Source of the DNA: VBOC01 sp964512655
GTDB taxonomy: Bacteria > Bacteroidota > Ignavibacteria > UBA10030 > SZUA-254
NCBI GenBank assembly: GCA_964512655.1
Contig: CAZEJT010000002.1
Location: 310,001-374,000 of the forward strand
Length of the DNA stretch: 64,000 bases
Direction of reading: 5' to 3'
Below the pieces are notes generated by a model. It was not told the DNA's origin. It worked only from the letters and a program-made list of their open reading frames with translations, and did not search any database. Shown in pieces: positions 59,979 to 64,000 of this stretch (its first letter is position 1; every line of letters starts with the position of its first letter). Made by a program: the position numbers and the translations under genes.

Positions 59979-61121
59979 TCACGCACTCTCCTTCAAGGCA
60001 CATACGACGTACTCAAAATCCTCTGACGACATCCTGTTATGAAGAGGTATGGCGATCGTACATCTGTCGCAATCTCGTGCTCCAGGGTAATCGTCCGCCT
60101 TCAGCCCAAAACGTTCCCTGTAGAGGCCGAGCATATGTACCGCGTGCGTGCCCGGCCTGGTGCTTATCCCCTTTGATTGCAGGTACTCCATGAGATCATT
60201 CCGCTTCATCGGTGCCTTGCTCTCGTCCACAAAGCAAACATACGACTGCCATCCATGCGTATAACCCGCCGGCACGGCCGGTCGGCGCAACCAGCCGATT
60301 TTCGAGAGCTCGGAGTCATAAAAGGTTGCCCACCGCTGCCGTTCAGCGATAAAAGCGTCCATTTTCGCAAGCTGTGACAATCCTACTGCCCCTTGAATAT
60401 CTGTCATTCGGTAATTGAACCCGAGAAGGTTGAATTCCGGGAGGAGATAAGGACGTGGGCCACGATGGCGTTCCTCCTCCGAGACGGCCGCACCATGGTT
60501 GCGCAGCATTGTGACATTGGCGGCTAATGTCTCGTCATTGGTCGTCACCATGCCCCCCTCGCCGGTCGTGACCGACTTCCGGGGATGAAACGAGAATGCA
60601 GCGGCAAGCCCTAGCGATCCTGCCGGCCGCCCATGGTACGCGCTGCCGGACGCACATGCGGCGTCCTCAATGAGAGGGATCTCAGGAGCAGTCGACGCAA
60701 TTGCATTCATGTCGGCGCACAGCCCGAAGAGATGAACGGGGATGATTGCCTTCGTCTTCCCTCTGACCTTTGATGCAAGCTGCCCAGCATCAAGATTAAA
60801 TGTCGTTGGGTCGACGTCGACAAACACCGGCGTCGCACCGCAATACAAGACGACGTTTGCAGTGGCAACCCACGTAAACGCGGGAACTATGACCTCATCG
60901 CCGGGCCCAAGTTTCATCCCGGCGAGAATGAGATGCAACGCGGTCGTACAGCTGGAGCAGGCGACAGCGTACTTCACACCATGGCGCTTCGCGAAACGTT
61001 TCTCGAACTCTGCAACCTTAGGACCCTGCGTCAGCCAACCCGACATCAATGGTTCACGGACAGCAAGCCACTCTTCTTCCCCGGTGCAAGGGACTGATAT
61101 TTGTATCGTTCTTTTATCCAT
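59979..61121 (-). CDS. DegT/DnrJ/EryC1 sugar aminotransferase, perosamine-synthase-like
   Basis: 380 residues, PLP fold type I. VSGWLTQGPKVAEFE-type start (MSGWLTQGPKVAEFEKRF), TTALHLILAGMKLGPGDEV, AFTWVATANVVLYCGATPVFVDVD, and the PLP lysine in FSFHPRKSVTTGEGGM. GFNYRMTDIQGAVGLSQL is the Per/RfbE-like DegT signature. C4-amination of a 4-keto-6-deoxy sugar is the likely reaction. With gmd in the same locus, GDP-perosamine is one candidate product. It overlaps the epimerase gene by eight bases. Confidence 0.88.
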   Translation of the reverse strand: MDKRTIQISVPCTGEEEWLAVREPLMSGWLTQGPKVAEFEKRFAKRHGVKYAVACSSCTTALHLILAGMKLGPGDEVIVPAFTWVATANVVLYCGATPVFVDVDPTTFNLDAGQLASKVRGKTKAIIPVHLFGLCADMNAIASTAPEIPLIEDAACASGSAYHGRPAGSLGLAAAFSFHPRKSVTTGEGGMVTTNDETLAANVTMLRNHGAAVSEEERHRGPRPYLLPEFNLLGFNYRMTDIQGAVGLSQLAKMDAFIAERQRWATFYDSELSKIGWLRRPAVPAGYTHGWQSYVCFVDESKAPMKRNDLMEYLQSKGISTRPGTHAVHMLGLYRERFGLKADDYPGARDCDRCTIAIPLHNRMSSEDFEYVVCALKESA

Positions 61122-62130
61122 CTGTCATCCCCGCGAGTCGTCGTCTTCGATCCACGTCCTCTTTGTGACTCTTTCGCCACTCAATTAGTTTTTGAAGGCC
61201 GGACCGGATATCTACTCGAGCTTTGAAACTAATCTCCGATTCCGCTTTTCGGGGGCTCCCCACTCGCGTATTCACAAAGGTGGTGCCGGCCGGCTCGTAC
61301 TGAATCTTCAGTTTTGATCCGGTAACTTCAAGGATGAGTTCGGCCAATTCCCTAATGGTAGTTTTCAATCCTGTCCCGACGTTATAAAAGGCGTCCTTCG
61401 TGTCTGCCTTCATTGCGCAGACATTCGCCCTTGCACAATCCGAGACGAAGACAAAGTCATACGCCTGGGATCCGTCCCCGTAAACAACGGGAGGCAGTCC
61501 CTCATCGAGGCGGTCAAGGATCTTCATGATGACGGCGATGTACGCACCCCGATAATCCTGCCGCGGTCCGTAGACATTCATATAGCGTAGACCAACGTAG
61601 TCAAATCGCTTGTCTGAGTCTTTGTAGCGATGGTAGAGCGCGCGGCACATATGCTCACCGGCAATTTTAGTCGCTCCGTAGAAGTTGGTATTGTTGTAAG
61701 GGTGGTCTTCCGTCATCGGTTCTTCAACGGCGTCTCCATAGACCGAGGCCGAAGAAGAGTAGACGAGCCTACGCACGCCGTTATTGATGCAGGCCTCGAG
61801 AACATTAAAGGTGCCCGCCACGTTGACCTCAAACGCGGAACGGGGATAGTCGTAGCAATGAAGAAGCCAGAGAGCTGCGAAATGAAAGACACCGTCGATA
61901 CCACGCATGGCTACATCGAGTATATCCCGATGCATTAGTTCACCACCTAACCCGAATACTTTCACGCGAGGGTCTTTGAGGGCCTGAGATAAGTTCTCAT
62001 AGCTTCCCCTGGTGAAATTGTCGAAGATTCTGATTTCGGCCGCCTCCTCCTTCAGGAGCTCGTCAACGGTGTGGGATCCAATGAGCCCTGCACCTCCGAT
62101 CACAAGAAGTTTCTTCCCTTTCAAATCCAT
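61114..62130 (-). CDS. NAD-dependent sugar epimerase/dehydratase
   Basis: 338-residue extended SDR. KKLLVIGGAGLIGSHTVDEL (6-25) binds NAD, VYSSSASVYGDAVEEPMTED and NNTNFYGATKIAGEH supply the Ser/Tyr-x3-Lys site, LRYMNVYGPRQDYRGAY follows. The AALWLLHCYDYPRSAFEVN stretch replaces the usual AAxxxxVxxSxxxP. It is nearest to UDP-glucose/GlcNAc 4-epimerase-like SDRs, but the exact sugar cannot be fixed by eye. It sits between the two aminotransferase genes. Confidence 0.84.
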   Translation of the reverse strand: MDLKGKKLLVIGGAGLIGSHTVDELLKEEAAEIRIFDNFTRGSYENLSQALKDPRVKVFGLGGELMHRDILDVAMRGIDGVFHFAALWLLHCYDYPRSAFEVNVAGTFNVLEACINNGVRRLVYSSSASVYGDAVEEPMTEDHPYNNTNFYGATKIAGEHMCRALYHRYKDSDKRFDYVGLRYMNVYGPRQDYRGAYIAVIMKILDRLDEGLPPVVYGDGSQAYDFVFVSDCARANVCAMKADTKDAFYNVGTGLKTTIRELAELILEVTGSKLKIQYEPAGTTFVNTRVGSPRKAESEISFKARVDIRSGLQKLIEWRKSHKEDVDRRRRLAGMTDG

Positions 62131-62160
62131 TCAGTTCCCTCTGAATTGTTCGTCGCGCAA

Positions 62161-63309
62161 TTAATCAAAGAAGGATTTTATCCGGTCAATGACATAGCCA
62201 GTTGTTGCTTCGTTCTGCAGAGGTTCGATGGGTAGACTGAGGACACAACTGCTGGCTTTTTCAGCATTGTAGAGCATCCCTGCGCTCTTAGAGCGGTTGT
62301 TGCCGAACACTTTCATCCGATGAAGCGGCACAGGGTAGTAAACCATGGTCGCTATTCCATGATCCTTTAGGAACGATTGAAGTTTGTCGCGCTCGGGCAC
62401 AGTGATCGTATACTGATGATACACGTGCGACGAGTCCGAACAATACTCGGGAAGGATGACCGAATACTGATTGAGCTTCGAGAACCCTTGACCATATGCC
62501 TCTGCGATTCTCTTTCTCCTGCTATTGAACTCATCGAGATACCCTAACTTCGCGAGGAGAATCGCCGCCTGAAGTGTGTCAAGTCTCGCATTGTAGCCGA
62601 CGTGATTTGCGTCGTATTTGTCCTTCCCGCCGTGCTTGAGCAGCATCCGCACAATTTCGGCCACTTTATCGTCGTTGGTTGAGACCAGCCCCCCGTCGCC
62701 AAATCCTCCCAGATTCTTGGAAGGAAAGAAGCTGAATGCGCCGGCTGTTGCCACCGAGCCAAGCTTCCGGTTGTTCCAGGTTGCACCGAATGCTTGTGCT
62801 ATGTCCTCGACAACAAAGAGCCCAAACTCTCCTGCCAGCTTCATCATTTCATCCATATTGCACGCCTTGCCGTACAAGTGGACAGGGACGATTCCGACGA
62901 CTCTGGAAGACTTGACGGTCAGGTATTGGCGGATTTGAGTCGTATCGATGTTGAACGATGACGGATCGATGTCGACAAAGACAGGAGTAGCTCCGGATCG
63001 CAGAATAGCGTCCCCTGTCGCCGTAAAGGTGAATGGCGTCGTAATGATCTCGTCGCTGCGATCAAAGTACTCTCGTCGCCTGAGTTTTATCGCCAGGGCT
63101 CTCAGGGAGAGGACAAGCGCTTCCGTACCGGAAGAAGTCCCTATACAATGCCGGGCAGATAGATACTGAGACATCGCCTCTTCAAGGGCCTTCACTTCAG
63201 GTCCTAGTATCCACTGCTGATGTTCAAGACACTTCGTCAACGCCATATCGATCGCCGGCTTCATGTACTCATACTCGAGCCTGAGATCAAGCATCGGAAC
63301 TGGGCCCAT
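62161..63309 (-). CDS. DegT-family aminotransferase, WbpE/WlbC-like
   Basis: 382 residues. VPMLDLRLEYEYMKPAIDMA at the start, LEHQQWILGPEVKALEE, SSGTEALVLSLRAL, TTPFTFTATGDAILRSGATP, and the PLP lysine in FSFFPSKNLGGFGDGG. YYPVPLHRMKVF near the C-terminus is typical of WbpE-like enzymes, which aminate C3 of UDP-2-acetamido-3-keto-glucuronate with Glu. The ATG abuts the stop of the upstream oxidoreductase-acetyltransferase (TAAATG), as expected for consecutive steps. Confidence 0.9.
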   Translation of the reverse strand: MGPVPMLDLRLEYEYMKPAIDMALTKCLEHQQWILGPEVKALEEAMSQYLSARHCIGTSSGTEALVLSLRALAIKLRRREYFDRSDEIITTPFTFTATGDAILRSGATPVFVDIDPSSFNIDTTQIRQYLTVKSSRVVGIVPVHLYGKACNMDEMMKLAGEFGLFVVEDIAQAFGATWNNRKLGSVATAGAFSFFPSKNLGGFGDGGLVSTNDDKVAEIVRMLLKHGGKDKYDANHVGYNARLDTLQAAILLAKLGYLDEFNSRRKRIAEAYGQGFSKLNQYSVILPEYCSDSSHVYHQYTITVPERDKLQSFLKDHGIATMVYYPVPLHRMKVFGNNRSKSAGMLYNAEKASSCVLSLPIEPLQNEATTGYVIDRIKSFFD

Positions 63310-64000
63310 TTAGATCGTCTCTTTCATAATGACGATAGAATCTCCTTCCAAACTGTACCGATTGCCGCACTCGCAAGAGGCGACATGATCGCCGGCGAAT
63401 TTCAACGTCTTACCGCATCTGCAGACCCATCCCCTTCGTTTGCCTGGATTTCCGACGACAAGGGCATAATCCGGAACATCCCGGTTCACAACAGTGCCCG
63501 CACCAACGAGTGAGTACTTTCCGATCGTCGTACCGCAAATAATCGTTGCATTTGCTCCGATGGTTGCTCCACGCTTGACAAGGGTGGGCCGAAGCTCCTT
63601 CATGCGCGGGATCTCGCTTCTCGGAATGAAGACGTTTGTAAACACCATAGACGGCCCGCAAAATACGTAGTCCTCCAGAGTGACACCTTCATAAACGGAG
63701 ACGTTGTTCTGGATCTTGACATTGTTTCCGATCTTGGCATTCGGACCAATGACAACATTCTGACCGATTCTACAGTTCTTGCCCACCACACTGTTCTTCA
63801 GGACATGGCTGAAATGCCAAATCGTGGTCCCGTCCCCGATGTTCACTTGTTCGTCGATCTCCACACTTTCGTGCGCAAAGTATTTTCGTCCAACCTTCTC
63901 GAGCGAGACCGCTTCACCTCTCAACTCGAGAGATCGTTGAAGTGCCCTCAGGACCTTTAGGACTCGAAGGCCTTCCTCCCCGTCGGTTCTGGGAGTCTGA
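63310..64000 (-). CDS. Oxidoreductase-acetyltransferase fusion (WbpB/WlbA + WbpD/WlbB type), C-terminal part
   Basis: The frame stays open to the window edge, so this is a partial gene. The first visible residues (QTPRTDGEEGLRVLKVLRAL) match the C-terminus of Gfo/Idh/MocA sugar 3-dehydrogenases of the WlbA/WbpB type. They run in frame through a short linker (QRSLELRGEAVSLEKVG) into a left-handed beta-helix acetyltransferase: GTTIWHFSHVLKNSVVG, hexapeptide repeats such as IGQNVVIGPNAKIGNNV, and CRCG...CECG zinc-ribbon-like cysteines near the end. A TTG at 63924 could start a separate 204-residue WbpD, but no ribosome site is evident and the upstream residues are coding-like. Predicted steps: C3 oxidation and, after WbpE, N-acetylation. 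Confidence 0.83.
   Translation of the reverse strand, partial: QTPRTDGEEGLRVLKVLRALQRSLELRGEAVSLEKVGRKYFAHESVEIDEQVNIGDGTTIWHFSHVLKNSVVGKNCRIGQNVVIGPNAKIGNNVKIQNNVSVYEGVTLEDYVFCGPSMVFTNVFIPRSEIPRMKELRPTLVKRGATIGANATIICGTTIGKYSLVGAGTVVNRDVPDYALVVGNPGKRRGWVCRCGKTLKFAGDHVASCECGNRYSLEGDSIVIMKETI

Overview
The window looks like a chromosomal segment of a Bacteroidota/Chlorobiota (FCB-group) bacterium, most likely Ignavibacteria- or Kryptonia-like. Three things point there. One secreted protein (40494-44663) ends in a type A type-IX-secretion sorting domain of the YPNPFNP type. Several genes have promoters of the TTG-N20-TAnnTTTG pattern used by the primary sigma factor of that phylum. Many gene starts are TTG or GTG with weak Shine-Dalgarno sites. 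The genome carries O2-dependent HemF and HemY, so it can make heme aerobically. No rRNA, tRNA, integrase, transposase or CRISPR array was seen.

Region 1 (1-17.6 kb, mostly + strand) is a heme region. After the N-terminal part of an M20 dipeptidase on the minus strand comes a tightly overlapping operon: ccsA/hemX-like, hemA, hemC, hemD, hemE, a ferritin-like protein, hemF, hemH, then hemY. A second run holds citrate synthase, a TerC-family membrane protein, an alpha/beta hydrolase, an APC permease and an MGDG-synthase-like glycosyltransferase. It is followed by hemB-hemL. All eight enzymes from glutamyl-tRNA to protoheme, plus HemY, are present. GTAG-headed palindromic (REP-like) repeat arrays fill the gaps at 7.7-7.95 kb and 15.07-15.24 kb.

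Region 2 (17.7-33.4 kb, - strand) encodes a complete type IV pilus / type II secretion-like machine. It holds PilC, PilB, three minor-pilin-like proteins, a PilT-like ATPase, a PilM-PilN fusion, a PilO-PilP-like fusion, a short secretin and a surface lipoprotein. Upstream lie four tandem genes for 126-residue pilin-like proteins. Three are near-identical, with a 252-bp block that is the same in all of them, which suggests gene conversion. They lack the usual Glu at position 5, and sigma-54-type -24/-12 promoter sequences precede three of the four genes. This is the most novel-looking part of the window.

Region 3 (33.5-46 kb, - strand) holds two GT-C-type membrane glycosyltransferases, queC and queE (queuosine), a GT2 glycosyltransferase with no canonical start codon in the right place, the large T9SS-targeted sorbosone-dehydrogenase/PKD protein, and an LhgO-like FAD oxidoreductase.

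Region 4 (46-64 kb, - strand, more AT-rich by eye) is an O-antigen/surface polysaccharide locus. It contains gmd-rmd (GDP-D-rhamnose), three further glycosyltransferases, a DUF218 protein and a flippase-like membrane protein. A HisF2-HisH2-amidotransferase trio makes acetamidino sugars. The rest are a sugar N-formyltransferase, a methyltransferase, an asparagine-synthase homologue, two DegT aminotransferases, an epimerase and, running off the window end, an in-frame oxidoreductase-acetyltransferase fusion (WbpB-WbpD type). Together they suggest a polymer with D-rhamnose, an amidinated 2,3-diamino-hexuronic acid and probably an N-formylated amino sugar.
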